Shown here in pieces: positions 49,668 to 62,077 of a stretch of DNA of 64,000 bases. This DNA is from Parapristionchus giblindavisi. Lineage: Eukaryota > Nematoda > Chromadorea > Rhabditida > Diplogasteridae. The stretch lies in contig CALSFV010000002.1 of NCBI GenBank assembly GCA_943737045.1, forward strand, positions 1,240,001-1,304,000, in the 5' to 3' direction. Numbering within the stretch: position 1 is the first letter of the stretch; each line of letters opens with the position of its first letter. A program made the translations under genes and the position numbers. Under the pieces are notes generated by a model. The model was not told the DNA's origin, searched no databases, and was given only the letters and a program-made list of their open reading frames with translations.

Positions 49668-50051
49668 AGTATCCTTCCCTTGGCAATTTCATCCTTCCCA
49701 CTCGGCTTCTTTTCGTATTCCGTTATCAGTGGAAAAGACGTGGATGCTACATCATGTGCTATATCCTTCTCTCTTTGGCTAGTTCCAGCCATACAGGTTA
49801 CAATAATTTAAAGGTTACTACCAGAAAGGTTTGTCCCCGTACCTCGGATGTGGTACCAAAGCAAAATGAAGAACCCTAAAGCTGTGTCGTCTAAATGAGT
49901 TCCTTTCCAATTGATTCGCTGCTTGATAAATGTCATGAAATTGTAAAAAAATGTTATGAAGTTTTCTTTGCAGGGATCGATCAACCTTTTCTATGCCTGT
50001 AAATTCTCCAAACCTCCATCTGTAGTGATATCTGGATTTGATGTCACCTGA
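49668..50051 (+). pseudogene. orphan copies of receptor F exons 8 and 9
   Basis: 49668-49796 and 49974-50051 duplicate the last two exons of receptor F (42285-42413, 42591-42668), with intact splice sites but no upstream exons in this unit. They could be used only by very long alternative splicing from 40441. Confidence 0.8.
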
Positions 50052-51693
50052 TTAGACAATCAAGATCCAAATACCTATTGAAATAATAATTTTATAATAA
50101 AAGATTGTCATGACTATTGTAACTGACGATCATCTGAAGCAATAATAATAATCTAAACACTTGTCACGCGATGTATATCACAGATGATTCCAGCCATTGT
50201 GAGACGTGAAAAATCAAAGAATAAATGTAGATATCAAATTCTAAAAATATATTGAAAATTCATTTGCTATTTGTTGGCACACTTGCCTGTTTCCAGGATC
50301 TAGTCTCGTGGTCTCAGAGTCTCATACACTCACAGAAAATTCCCTTAGGGAAGTTTTAGAACTGCATTTCCCTTAGGGAATAATTCCCTGATCGGCTGAG
50401 AATCCCTTGTATGTAAGGGATTTCTTACCAGGGAATTATTCCCTTAAAAATTCCCTTACATATAAGGGATTTCCAATTTCAACCTGCATATGTACGACCG
50501 CGTCTGATTAGAGATATCATCACGTTCTACGAGATGGCTTAGTGGCAAGAGTGTTGTGTAGTGATCCGAACCTCGTATGTTCGGATCCTACCCAGCGTAA
50601 ATCAACGTTGCCCATTTTTCTTATTGTTTAAATCTATTTCAAATCCCTTAAATGTAAGGCAATAATTCCCTTACATGTAAGGGAAATAATTCCCTTATAT
50701 AACTGGGAATAATTCTCTTGGGGTACCTTAGCCAGGGAATTATTCCCTTAAATATAAGGGAAATTTCTGTGAGTGTAGTCTGACAGAGAAAAAGGTAGAA
50801 CGAAAAGAGAGAGAGAGTGTGCGCAAGTGATAGCTCTGGTATTTTGAAACTTAAAGTCTACTTAAATTACGTCACAGACTTTAAGTAGACTTTAAGTAAA
50901 CTTAAAGTGAAAGAACATTTGACGAAATGCATTACAGTATATCACACCACTTTAAGTAGACTTGCGTTTTACTTTAAGTTTACTTAAAGTCTACTTAAAG
51001 TGCGGAGTTTAAGTAGACTTTAAGTTTCAAAATACCAGAGAGAGAGCAGACGACGATGGAGCACAGCAACAACATGGTGCACCATCAGAGATGCTCGTTA
51101 ATGAAAATTTTCGTTAATTCGTTAAGTCGTTAAATTAATGAAAAATAAGTCGTTAATTTTCGTTAATTTCGTTAACTTTCGTTAATGCTCAAAGTATGAA
51201 ATTTTTCTCCAAACACGTTTATTTATTAGAACTACATGAACAGTGATGTTTCATAAATCGATATATCAATTGTTTTTATACGAATACAGCTTTAAAAACT
51301 GGAAAAAAAGAATTTGGACAAAAAAAGATTTTGCCTAAAGGTGAGGTGATAATGTGTAAGAAAAATACGCCTCTCCAGCATCCAACCGCTCATTTTCATT
51401 AACGAAAAAATTGACGAAAATTAATTTATTTTCGTTAATTCGATAATCGTTAAAAATTAACGAAAAATATCGTTAAAATTAACGATTTTCGTTAATTCAT
51501 TAATCGTTAATACCATCTCTGTGCACCATGCCGTAACGTAAGAAACATTGCCATTCAACTTGCACTGTTATTCAACCACCTTCCCTCGACAACCCCCCAT
51601 GCTGTTTATTCTAACAATTACCCTTCTCATGAAGCGAGAGTTATGATCAGTGTGTGCGATTTATACAAATTGAAATCGCACTTGTTCCATAAT

Positions 51694-52524
51694 TTATTTC
51701 CTTCCTCTAATAACGACAACAGGGGGTGGTCTTCGGACGACCACAGGTCTAAACGCCGGTCTAAAAGCCGGTCGGAACATCGGTCGAGGTCCTCGGAATG
51801 GCGGTCGCACAACAATGACCTGTCGCCTGTCGCGTACAACACTGGGCGAATCGTGTGCAGTCGGAAGTGCTGCAACAGCCGAGCTGCAAAATCAATAGAT
51901 AAATCAATTAGTACCACTAGCAGACGTAGAACAAAAGTTTGGATTGGTATGTGCGAGCTCTGGTATTTTGAAACTTAAAGTCTACTTAAACTCCGCACTT
52001 TAAGTAGACTTTAAGTAAACTTAAGTAAAACGCAAGTCTGCTTAAAGTGGTGTGATATACTGTTATGCATTTCGTCAAATGTTCTTTCACTTTAAGTTTA
52101 CTTAGAGTCTACTTAAAGTCTGTGACGTAATTTAAGTAGACTTTAAGTTTCAAAATACCAGAGAGTGTTCGACAAGAACTGCGTCGTATTTTGGGAATCA
52201 GGGTCCTATTGTTGCCCATGGCATGATTATTAACAGTTTAAAAAAATGTATTCTCAACGTAGATCTACCAACAATATACATGCTATGTGACTGTTCAATA
52301 TAATATACATAGGCTATTATTTATTTCTGATATAGTTAAGAAAGGGAAGCAACAATGCAGTAATTCATTACCCCCATTCGAAAGTTATGCAAGAAAACAG
52401 GTTGAGTGACATAGAAAGTAGGGGAAACTAGGAACAACTATAAACTAGAAAGTAGGAAAAAGCAGGAAAAAGTAGAAACTCACAGAGCGAGAATAGCGAC
52501 GAATAGGAGGGCAAGAACGTTCAT
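51694..52524 (-). CDS. secreted Pro/Arg-rich peptide precursor, copy 2
   Basis: Exons 52524-52484 and 51883-51694, identical to copy 1 (45141-44311) in all bases compared. It therefore encodes the same 76 aa precursor: signal peptide, R-D-R-R processing site, cationic Pro-rich mature region with F-R-P repeats and no acidic residue, and Gly-Arg-Lys C terminus. The intron carries the same MITE-3. It lies downstream of receptor G exon 8 on the same strand, with about 1.8 kb between them. If both copies are real, gene dosage is doubled with no sequence divergence yet. Confidence 0.73.
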
Positions 52525-54298
52525 ATTCTGTAATACATACCCTTCACCATAATATATATAGTTTTTTAGCACTACGGAATTGGTCAAATTGTGCTTTGTC
52601 GAACTAAGATTCATCATCGATCATCATCATGTTCTCTAAATGTTCCTTAAATTTGGCCACGATCTTTGACCATCTTGATATAACAGACGTTGTAATGTAC
52701 TTATAGTTAGAATGGTGACTCACTCTTTCCAATTACAACATCGAATTGATTGTACTGGGTTATCTTCATTGTTTTGGATAGTATGTTAGTGTAGAGCTTG
52801 GTTATGCCATAGGTAAAACGAAGAGTTGGATCATATTAGTTTATTAGTCAGACGCGTTTCGGGTGTTCAAACCCATCATCAGTGACATTACCTACAAATA
52901 ACAAACATTGGAACTAGACAAGAGTGAAAACACGAGAATCAGAGGAAAATGACAAACGGCTGCAAATGATGACTATAGAGTGAAAAGATGAGTGAGAGAG
53001 TGGGTAGATGGGTTATGTTAGAGACAGTGAGAGAAGAGATAATGGGGTGAGGTCATCAGTGAGTTCATAGCGGGCATTTTTGTCATTTTCCTCTGATTCT
53101 CGTGTTTTCACTCTTGTCTAGTTCCAATGTTTGTTATTTGTAGGTAATGTCACTGATGATGTTTGAACACCCGAAACGCGTCTGACCAATAAACTAATAT
53201 GATCCAACTCTTCGTTTTACCTATGGCATAACCAAGCTCTACACTAATTACAACATCAATCGTCCCTTCATCGCTCTGTTTTCACATAGAGAACGGAGAA
53301 TTGGAGCACGAATGATTTTCAACAATGGAGGTAAAATATTTTGTTTTATATTTAACGATTTTATCTTGCATTTAAAACCTTTATCGGTAATCTTTATCAT
53401 CAATAATTTCAGTTTACATTTTTTCTCTGTTCCTAACAAAAAGGCGATGTTACATTTTTAAAACGGGCACACGTCCACGTGCGTTTTTCACTTCGTAAAA
53501 CGGACGTGGACGTCACGTTAGTTCAAAATGCGAGAAAAATGGGAATAACGGGGCAATGGGAATGCTTTGGGGATGCTTGCTTTGGCGACTTTTCCCAAAA
53601 ACGTAGTGCGCGGTTTGGTGTATTTTCACAATCTCTTATTGTGAGACGATAGTTCATTAGTCAGAGCGGCGCACCTCAGACAGGTTTGGAAGCGCGGCGG
53701 AGAGTGTGACAGAGAGAATCATTTGATGCAATCTCGCACGCACACCCTCTCATATGCAGCCCACCAAACCCGCCTGGCATCCGCCTCGCCCTCTTTATAA
53801 GTTGGAAAACGTGATTCGCCCTTCCTTCATTGTTGCCCCGCTATTACAGAGGCTGAACTATCGTGACGTGCGCCCGTTTTGAATTTGTAACACCGCCTAA
53901 GAATGGTAAAGTAGGCCGGAAGAAGAGTTTAGGCCCTCCGGACTGAATTGGCCTTGAACTATTACTGGCCTAGCAGTGATCATCCGCCAGGACTTCGTGC
54001 GCCTAGAATATCGGGTTGTGCCTTTACCGTTTTACTTTTTCTTACCTATGCATGTCATCGAACTGCAACACTCGGCTTCATTTGAACAGTATTTCGAGAT
54101 GGTGTAGGCGATCCCCCACGACTGCCGCGCACAAAGAATAGCTGAACACCTCCCTGAAGTGATTCCAAGACGTTATGACGGAGGTTACGGCGTGCGCACG
54201 TTTTGAATATGAAACACCGCATAAGGGGAAGAGTTCCGTAATCGTAAAACTTTGCTAGGGAATAATTTCCTCGATAAAGAAATTGTCTGTGGGTGTAC

Positions 54299-57200
54299 CT
54301 GCACTGAAGGACATATCCAGATCACGAGGGTAAATAGGAGAGTGATGTAGTCGAGGTTGATCTGCGCTAACGATCCAACGACGAAGATGAGCAAAGGCAC
54401 ACTGATTACAGCCAGCGGTAGGAAACCCTTAAAGGGAGCGTAACCTCTCTCAATGGTCTCGTCGACGCGCAATGCTTTCTCATTGTTAAAGAACAGAGAA
54501 ATAGTGTGCGCAACGAAGAGACCATTGATTGAGGTCACTCTCCCTTTAAAATTGTCTCGGACTTTTTGATTGGACTAATTCGAAAGTCGCCACTCTGACT
54601 ATTCTATCTCGCTCTGGTAGTATGGTCTGAGACATACTCTGGTATTTTGAAACTTAAAGTCTACTTAAGAGAGATGGCCGTTAAGACTCGACCACCCCCC
54701 GGACACGTGAGCTAGCAATGAGAACTGGGAGTCCATACTTGGGTGTTAGGAGTGCCCCCGGCCCTTATTACACAAAACGGCTGAAATTTCCTGTTTGCGC
54801 CCTCAGGCTATTAGAAAAAAAAATTTAAAAAAAAAAACTTTAAAAAATCATAATTTTTCTTTTTTTCGAAAATAAACGAATTTCATATTGATTATGCACA
54901 TTGCAAAGTACAAAGACAGAGTATTACAGATAGCAAGTTGGAAACTGCTTCAAACACAATTCAGATTTTTCGCACGCATAAAACACTAAAAAATTCGAAA
55001 AATGGTTGAAAGGAGAGATCGGCCATTGAGCATTGGCTGAATATTATTCACATCATTAGTACTTCACAATAAGCCGCATAAATGAAAACATTTCAATCTT
55101 GAGAAATTTTGAAATTTTCGGACCATGAAAATCGAAATTTTCATATTGATCCAAGTGATGGGCTTCTTGTGTCATTTTACTGGTCTCACCTCGAAACTTT
55201 GTGTAAAGCACAATTCCGCACCAATCGTTTGGAAAATACAGCATTTGTTCGGGAAAACCATCGATGACGGAAGTTCGAGCGAAAAATTCGACAAAATGTT
55301 CGATCGGGAAGAATCCAGTTTTAAGTTACATCAATGCACAATTGCTTAGGCTACAATACCTGGTCGGAAATTTTGGGCACTCACTAAAACAAGGGCTGAT
55401 TTGTCCGAAAAAACCAAAATTTTGTCTTAAAAAAGTGGTTTAGGAATCAACGGGCATTCGATGCTAATAGTGAATTAGCAAGCACTGTGCACCCTAGACG
55501 CATCGCAAATGGTATTTAGACTTCATCTCAACAATTTGAAAAATTATGATTTTTTAAAGTTAAAAAAAAATTATTTTTTCTAATAGCCTGAGGACACAAA
55601 CAGGAAATTTCAGCCGTTTTGTGTAACAAGGGCCGGGGGCACTCCTAACACCCAAGTATGGACTCCCAGTTCTCATTGCTAGCTCACGTGTCCGGGGGTG
55701 GTCGAATATGATCGAGTCTTAGGGAACAGGCCTCTTAAACTCCGCACTTTAAGTAGACTTTAAGTAAACTTAAACTAAAACGCAAGTCTACTTAAAGTGG
55801 TGTGGTATACTGTAATGCATTTCGTCAAATGTTCTTTCACTTTAAGTTTACTTAAAGTCTACTTAAAGTCTGTGACGTAATTTAAATAGACTTTAAGTTT
55901 CAAAATACCAGAGTAGGAAACTTACTTGTAGCAATTCCATTTGCAGCAGTCTCTTCTGTAGTTTGATGGTTTTCCCACTGTATGCGATACCGTAAGAACG
56001 AATATGTAACCTAACCTTGAACAAAAACTAACCATATATTCGAATATAGAACGACTCGAACCTGCCAAGTTATGAGGGCGAATAAAATATAGGAAGAAAC
56101 GTAGGTAACAATAACAAGACCAATCACTATTCGAAGCATGTCCCTACCTCCCTGCAAAATTATATCGGCTTTTTTGTTTTATTTTATTTTCAGTTTTCTC
56201 ATATTATGCACATACACATGAATCTCTATTTCTTTCTTACCGGGGGTTAGGATGAAACGTAGGTGACAAGAAGTAAGTCCCCCTCCCTCTAAGTAATCTT
56301 TGTACTCTGGTATTTTGAAACTTAAAGTCTACTTAAACTCCACACTTTAAGTAGACTTTAAGTAAACTTAAAGTAAAACGCAAGTCTACTTAAAGTGGTG
56401 TGATATACTGTAATGCATTTCGTCAAATGTTCTTTCACTTTACTTAAAGTCTACTTAAAGTCTGTGACGTAATTTAAGTAGACTTAAAGTTTCAAAATAC
56501 CAGAGTAAGTAATCTTTGTATAACCCTTACTATATTTGTGATAAACTTGCTTTGGTTACTACTCTTAGCATGAATAAAGGTATATATCAAGAACTTTTAT
56601 CATTTACGTTTTTCTCGACGTGCGACAGCGTGGCCCCGTAAGCGGTGGCTGGTTCCATATCTGTCAGGTAGAGACTATGCACAATGCCCTCCATCACAAC
56701 ATTGAACTCCGGAGTGGGAAAGAAGTCTGGGGATATGACCTGCAAAATATGTATTGTTAAATTAATTACATTAAAAAATAAAATTAAAAAATAAAATTAT
56801 TTATAAAAAAGGTTCACCAAAACTAAAATAATACAGCTGACCGTGAACGCGAACGCGATAGATAGACGTTTGCCATTAGATAATTGGGGCCTGAAAGTAG
56901 CTTCTCTTATTCTTAAAGGGAGCGTAACCTCACTCAATGGTCTCTTCGACGTGCAATGCTCTCTCGTTGTTAGAGAACAGAGAAATAGTGTGCGCAATGA
57001 AGAGGCCATTGAGTGAGGTAGCGCTCCCTTTAAAGGATCACCCCAAGCTAATTTTACTCTCCGCATTGGCAATACTCTCTCGCAGACAAAGAAAGTGAGA
57101 GAGTGTGGCCAGAGCGGAGAGTTTCAAATTAGCTTGGGGTGTCCCTTTAAAGGATCACCCGTGCAATTTCGAAACTGTACGACCTGAAAAGTTATCTCGA

Positions 57201-59042
57201 TTTCTGTGTTTTTGTCAGAGTGGAGAGCAAAATGTGTGCGAGGTGTGCATTTAAGGTCCAATTTTTCGTCATCACTTCCACAATTATGTTTTGCTTTCAT
57301 ATTCTTATGACACAAATCGGATTATGATATTTGGCTAAAAATATATTTCCATGACGACGATTCGGCACGGTTTCGACACAGTTAAATTAATGAGAATAAA
57401 AAGGTGCAAATATGGGCAGGCAGAGACATTTGGCTAAAATCAAATAACGCTAAGGAGAATACAGTGGTGCAGGCTATCATTTCCTTATCGCGACATGTTT
57501 CATGTCACAATCACGCCATGCCAGACGTTTTTCTCGATTGATAAAGTATTAAAAATTATGTTTATAGTAGCAATTGCGTAGTGGCTTGGGAGGCTTCAAT
57601 ACGTCGTCTAAACGAAAAATAATACCACAAAAAATTGAATTCCCGCGCAATTCGAATTTAGCACCCGTTATTTTGCGCCGCGTGGTTCCTTTAGGAAGGG
57701 TCCTCTCTGTTTCTTTTAGCGTACGCAGCATTTTAGAGGTAATTTTTAAAGTATTCAAAATTTATTTTCAAAATCCAAATTTCTTCTTAATCACAGTTAC
57801 AAAGGATATTCCCAAATCACGCTAGATTATTTAAAGAAGCGAAACAAGGAAATTTGGGGACGCAATTATCATGCATAACGTCGGACATAAGAAGTGCCAC
57901 ACTTTTCCCTAATAATTTTGAAAGACTGATTGAAAGATAGACAGACAGAAGCCTTTGCCAGATTTGTTCAATGATTAACCGCGCTTTGCTGGTTCGACCC
58001 TCATGTGCAATTAACACATTTTTTCACCTTTTCAGCGCAAGTAATTGCAGGATCGGAGTGACCGGAATAATCTCCCACAACAGCGTTGTGAAATTCAAGG
58101 CAATCATCCATAATATGTCGCATATCGAACGTGGAATAAAGGGTACTAATGGACTGAGAAGCACAGTGACGAACGTTCCATCACGGAAAATGTGGACCTG
58201 GAACTAATTAATAATAATTATTATTATAATAATAAATATTTCTTTAATGAAGCAAATATTACGAAGACGATATACAGGTATATTATACTACACCATTCAA
58301 ATTTGAAAATTGGGCTAAAAAAACAACTCTAAAACTCACAAAATTCAATAATGCAATAAGTAAGCTTAACAGAGATCCGTGCATTGCAGAGATGGATATC
58401 GCAATGTGGTATATCGATCCCTCTTGACGAATTTTGAATAAAGACAACAGTACGATCAGATTCAGCATCAAACCTTAAAAAATAAAATCATGAAAGATGA
58501 GCATTTGGAAACCCAGCAAAGCCGTTGGATGTTTTAATATTCGCGCCACATACTTTCGAAAATATTTCTGCCTGTTGATTTTTTTTCAAAACTGGTAGTT
58601 TACTTAACATTCTCACTTGAAGTAGACTTGCAAGTCTACTTCTAGTTAGACGTACGTTTACTGAAAGTGGAGTATAATAGTGTAATGAATTTAGTCAAAT
58701 ATATGTTCTTTCACTGATCGTACTTGTAGTAAACTTCTAGTCAATGACGTAATTTAAGTAGACCGCTAGTTTGGAAATACAAGAAATATTAATCATATAT
58801 CATGTGTTGTGATGAGAATAAAGAAAAAAATAAGATCAAGAAAACAATAATAAAATAAGACCTTTACAAAGACTTATCTAGCAGATATTCCCCATCCCCG
58901 ATGTGTTCATTTGAAGGAATAAAAGATTATTATTATATTATATTATTATTGTTAAGAATAAAATAATGTTCATGGTACCTGCGGCTCCCTCAATCCCGCA
59001 TAAAATTCTGGCTACATACAGTAGTGAAGTGTTGTCAGTCAT
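54299..59042 (-). CDS. seven-transmembrane chemoreceptor (Srh/Sri-like), receptor G
   Basis: Minus-strand exons in phase: 59042-58979 (ATG), 58473-58340, 58197-58028, 56890-56818, 56739-56608, 56151-56062, 56015-55926, 54427-54299 (882 nt, 294 codons). Visible: a short N terminus, TM1-2 LMLNLIVLLSLFKIRQEGSI and SLLSLLIALLNF, FVTVLLSPLVPFIPRSI, ILQLLALKR, RLSIAFAFTVSCIILVL, the loop FFPTPEFNVVMEGIVHSLYL, RIVIGLVIVTYVSSYILFAL, the YSGKTIKLQKRLLQMELLQ signature, and TM6-7 FLPLAVISVPLLIFVVGSLA ... CPSVQ. It shares exon lengths with receptor F, to which it is convergent. The terminal exon after 54299 is not firmly identified; a frame at about 53365-53248 is a weak candidate. A MITE-1 sits immediately upstream of exon 8, so the acceptor uses the TTAA target duplication (TTTAAG). 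Confidence 0.78.
54433..54545. mobile_element. MITE-1 abutting receptor G exon 8
   Basis: TTAA at 54429-54432 and 54546-54549. On the minus strand the end CGCTCCCTTTAAG leads straight into exon 8, so the TTAA plus next G forms the 3' splice site. Confidence 0.85.
56305..56505. mobile_element. MITE-3 with 15 bp flanking direct repeat
   Basis: CTCTGGTATTTTG to CAAAATACCAGAG, flanked by TAAGTAATCTTTGTA at 56290-56304 and again at 56506-56520. It lies in a receptor G intron. Confidence 0.9.
56917..57029. mobile_element. MITE-1, sharing a TTAA with the next MITE-2
   Basis: TTAA at 56913-56916 and 57030-57033, ends AGGGAGCGTAACCTC and GAGGTAGCGCTCCCT. It lies in receptor G intron 3. Confidence 0.88.
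57034..57146. mobile_element. MITE-2, TTAA flanked
   Basis: Begins AGGATCACCCCAAGCTAATT after the shared TTAA (57030-57033) and ends TTAGCTTGGGGTGTCCCT before TTAA 57147-57150. Confidence 0.88.
58600..58790. mobile_element. old, diverged MITE-3 copy
   Basis: AACTGGTAGTTTACTTAACA to TAGACCGCTAGTTTGGAAATAC retains the ACTTGAAGTAGACTT and CAAATATATGTTCTTTCACT blocks of MITE-3. It lies in receptor G intron 1. Confidence 0.6.
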
Positions 59043-60214
59043 CTTGTCAATGATAAATCACTTTAATAAGTTATTAAAGTAAAAATGAAAATAATTGATG
59101 TATACGTGTTAAAGATACCTATAAGTTAAAAATATGAATTAGGGATGTTTTGATGAACCAAAAGTATTGTAAAATAAAATAACGTCTGACATACCAGACA
59201 TGTTCGGCATGAGTGTATTCTTAGAGGCAGTTTCTATAGAAGGAAATAGAGCGATAGAGCAAGCTAGAGAAGTATAGAGAAATGAGCGAAGTTCAATGCA
59301 TCACATAATCTCCTCTCACAAGATTAGGGGAATTTAAGAAGCAGTGTGATCCCGTTGAGTTCAAATGAAGTCGTTTTATCATCCGGAATTAGAAATTGTA
59401 ATAAATGAAAGAAGATTGTATTAAGTGTATGTTTTCCCACAGCATCATTGTAGAATTCACGTTTTAAATCAGTATTCACAGTGTTATTTAGTCGTCGATG
59501 TCTCGACCCTTGGTCTTGAATATATTTATTTATTTTATTTATTTATTTGATACACCCGTGACAGGTGCGACAGCAAATACAAAAACGATGAGAAAAATAA
59601 TTATAATAATATAAAGGACTTGGGGAAGGTGGCAGGGGTCATTTGACGATAGCTATCATATTTCCGGAGCTCCAGTAGGAGTGAGGTGGACGAGGCCTCA
59701 GAACGGGAAGGGGACCGTTCAGATCCATGTGACTATATGGATCATAATGGAAACATTGGGATATATATGTACTCAAGGGTATCAGCAGCTTAGGCACATA
59801 TACTCTTCCTCCACTTGTCCATCCTCTCGCACTAGCGATATATTCAGTCATTCATTATCAATATTATCACTGGCCCAATTCCCTTGCATCGTCTAATAGA
59901 TGGACCACTGCGTCCTGGGAGAGTGTTCGGAAAGTTTGTGCACTTTTTCACAATTTATATTTTTTTAGTATGAAACGAAGCAGCTACATTCAAATGGTGA
60001 GGTGATCACATTCAAGAAATGCATAGTAGTTGTGCAGTCATTATAATCCCGCGAGATCGCCGTTTCACTAAGCGGACTTGTTCCCAGCGGAGAGTTGCTC
60101 TGTCAATTCATTGGCAGTTTTCTTTACAGAAAATATAAAACGGCAGTTCGATTAATATTGTTGATTCAGTGGATGCTGATAAAAGTTATTGTATTACATA
60201 TATTTTTATATTAA
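59043..60214. other. intergenic, no gene recognised
   Basis: Contains TTTA-rich sequence near 59520-59550 and short unsupported frames. Nothing with splice and motif support was found. Confidence 0.5.
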
Positions 60215-61977
60215 GACACCGGCTCAGTAAGATTCGAGGGTTTTGCCAGTGACCCCGGACATCGACCTCACCGATTTGGCCCAAATTTTTTAATGGATAC
60301 CCCCATGGGCCCCCATCACAAAATGGGTATTCATTTGGGCTTGTTCCTTGAAACACAGATGTGGCGGGTTTTTTCGAATTTTGAAAACTCGATTTTCACC
60401 GGAAAAAAATGGAGCGACCTAGGACCAATGTTAGTGTCGATTAATTATAAGAATAAATAGGCAACAAAAACTGGCAACAAATACGACGGTCCGGAGATCC
60501 GATCGCAAACTGATTTTTTACATCTTCAAAACATTCTAAAATTAATTAAAATTTTAAAACAAAAAAGTGCAGCCCAATTGTTGCCTCATCTTATAGAGCA
60601 AAAAATTCCGCGTCGAATAAGGGAAAAAATCAAAAATCGAAGGACCCGTCTTTTGAGATAAATGGACCTGAAGTTGACCCGAAAATATTTTTGCTTTCAA
60701 ACCCCCACATGTTTGTGCTCTTATTGAAGAGCTCGTCGAGTAGAACAACTTTCATGTTGAACGCTTTGTCTGAAACTCATGTACAAGAGAGTTTCACACG
60801 TTTTCCAGCTAATTTTGAGTAAAACGAAAATAAAATATTTTCAAAATAAAAAAGTGCAGTCCAATTTTTACCTCATCTTATAGAGCGAAGAATTCCGCGT
60901 CGAAAAAGAGAAAAAAATCAAAAATCGAAGGACCCGTCTTTTGAGATAAATGGACCTGAAGTTGACCCGAAAATATTTTTGTTTTCAAACCCCCTTGTGT
61001 TTGTACTCATATTGAAGAGCTCCTCGAGTAGAACAACTTTCATGAGCATTTTGTTTGAAACGCATGCACAAGAGAAATACATGCGTTTACTTAATTCACA
61101 CGATTTTTCAGACAAGTTTGAGTAAAACAATAGTAAAATATTTTTGTGCACAAAATGCTTTCGCCTATATTGTAGAACTCAAAAATCCATGCCTTGTTTG
61201 TTGTTTCACGAAAAAAAAAATTTAGTCCCCATGCTGAAAATAATTACTCGAAAATGGTAAAAAAGTTGTCGGATCCTTGCCATGTTTATACTCATTTTAA
61301 AGTACTCGTCGAGTACGTCATTTCTCATGTTGGTCGTATTCTATGAAAGTCGTTTGTTCTCAAGATACAAGCGATCGAAATGATTTGGATCCAATAAATC
61401 TTAATTCATGTATTTCTCTTGTACATGAGTTTCAGACAAAACGTTCAACATGAAAGTTGTTCTACTCGACGAGCTCTTCAATATGAGTACAAACATGAGG
61501 GGGTTTGAAAGCAAAAATATTTTCGGGTCAACTTCAGGTCCATTTATCTCAAAAGACGGGTCCTTCGATTTTTGATTTTTTTCCCTTATTCGACGCGGAA
61601 TTTTTTGTTCTATAAAATGAGGTAAAAATTGGACTGCACTTTTTTGTTTTAAAATTTTAATTAATTTTAGAATGTTTTGAAGATGTAAAAAAATCAGTTT
61701 GCGATCGGATCTCCGGAAGGTCGTATAGCTAGTTTTTGTTGTCTATTTATACTTATAATTAATCGACACTAACATTGGTCCTAGGTCGCTCCATTTTTCT
61801 TCGGTGAAAATCGAGTTTTCAAAATTCGAAAACCCGCCACATCTGTGTTTCAAGGAACCCGCCCAAATGAATTCCCATTTTGTGATGGGGGCCCATGGAG
61901 GTATCCATAAAAAATTTTTGGGCCAAATCGGTGAGGTCGATGTCCGGCACTTCCTGGAATCTCACTGAGCCGATGTC
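60215..61977. mobile_element. long foldback element, TTAA flanks (FB-TTAA), complete copy
   Basis: TTAA at 60211-60214 and 61978-61981. Ends GACACCGGCTCAGTAAGATTC and GAATCTCACTGAGCCGATGTC. Long arms inverted to each other; the left arm additionally has a tandem repeat of the GACCCGTCTTTTGAGATAAA block (60645 and 60930). The right TTAA is also the left TTAA of a MITE-1. Confidence 0.88.
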
Positions 61978-61981
61978 TTAA

Positions 61982-62077
61982 AGGGAGCGTAACCTCTCTC
62001 AATGGTCTCTTCAACGCTCTCACGTTGTTAAAGAACAGAGAAATAGTGTGTGAAATGAAAAGACCATTGAGTGAGCC
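61982..62077. mobile_element. MITE-1, right end degraded
   Basis: AGGGAGCGTAACCTCTCTCA after TTAA, core to AAAGACCATTGAGTGAG, then unrelated sequence. Confidence 0.75.

Larger units (their letters stand above)
48490..55820. repeat. tandem segmental duplication, unit 2
   Basis: Near-identical to 41110-48441. Its transposons repeat those of unit 1 at +7381 to +7383 bp: hAT-B 48583-49022 and 51086-51521, MITE-3 50834-51040, 51958-52163 and 54637-55913, TIR element 50326-50776, foldback 52787-53246, TIR element 53442-53897, MITE-1 54433-54545. Confidence 0.95.
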
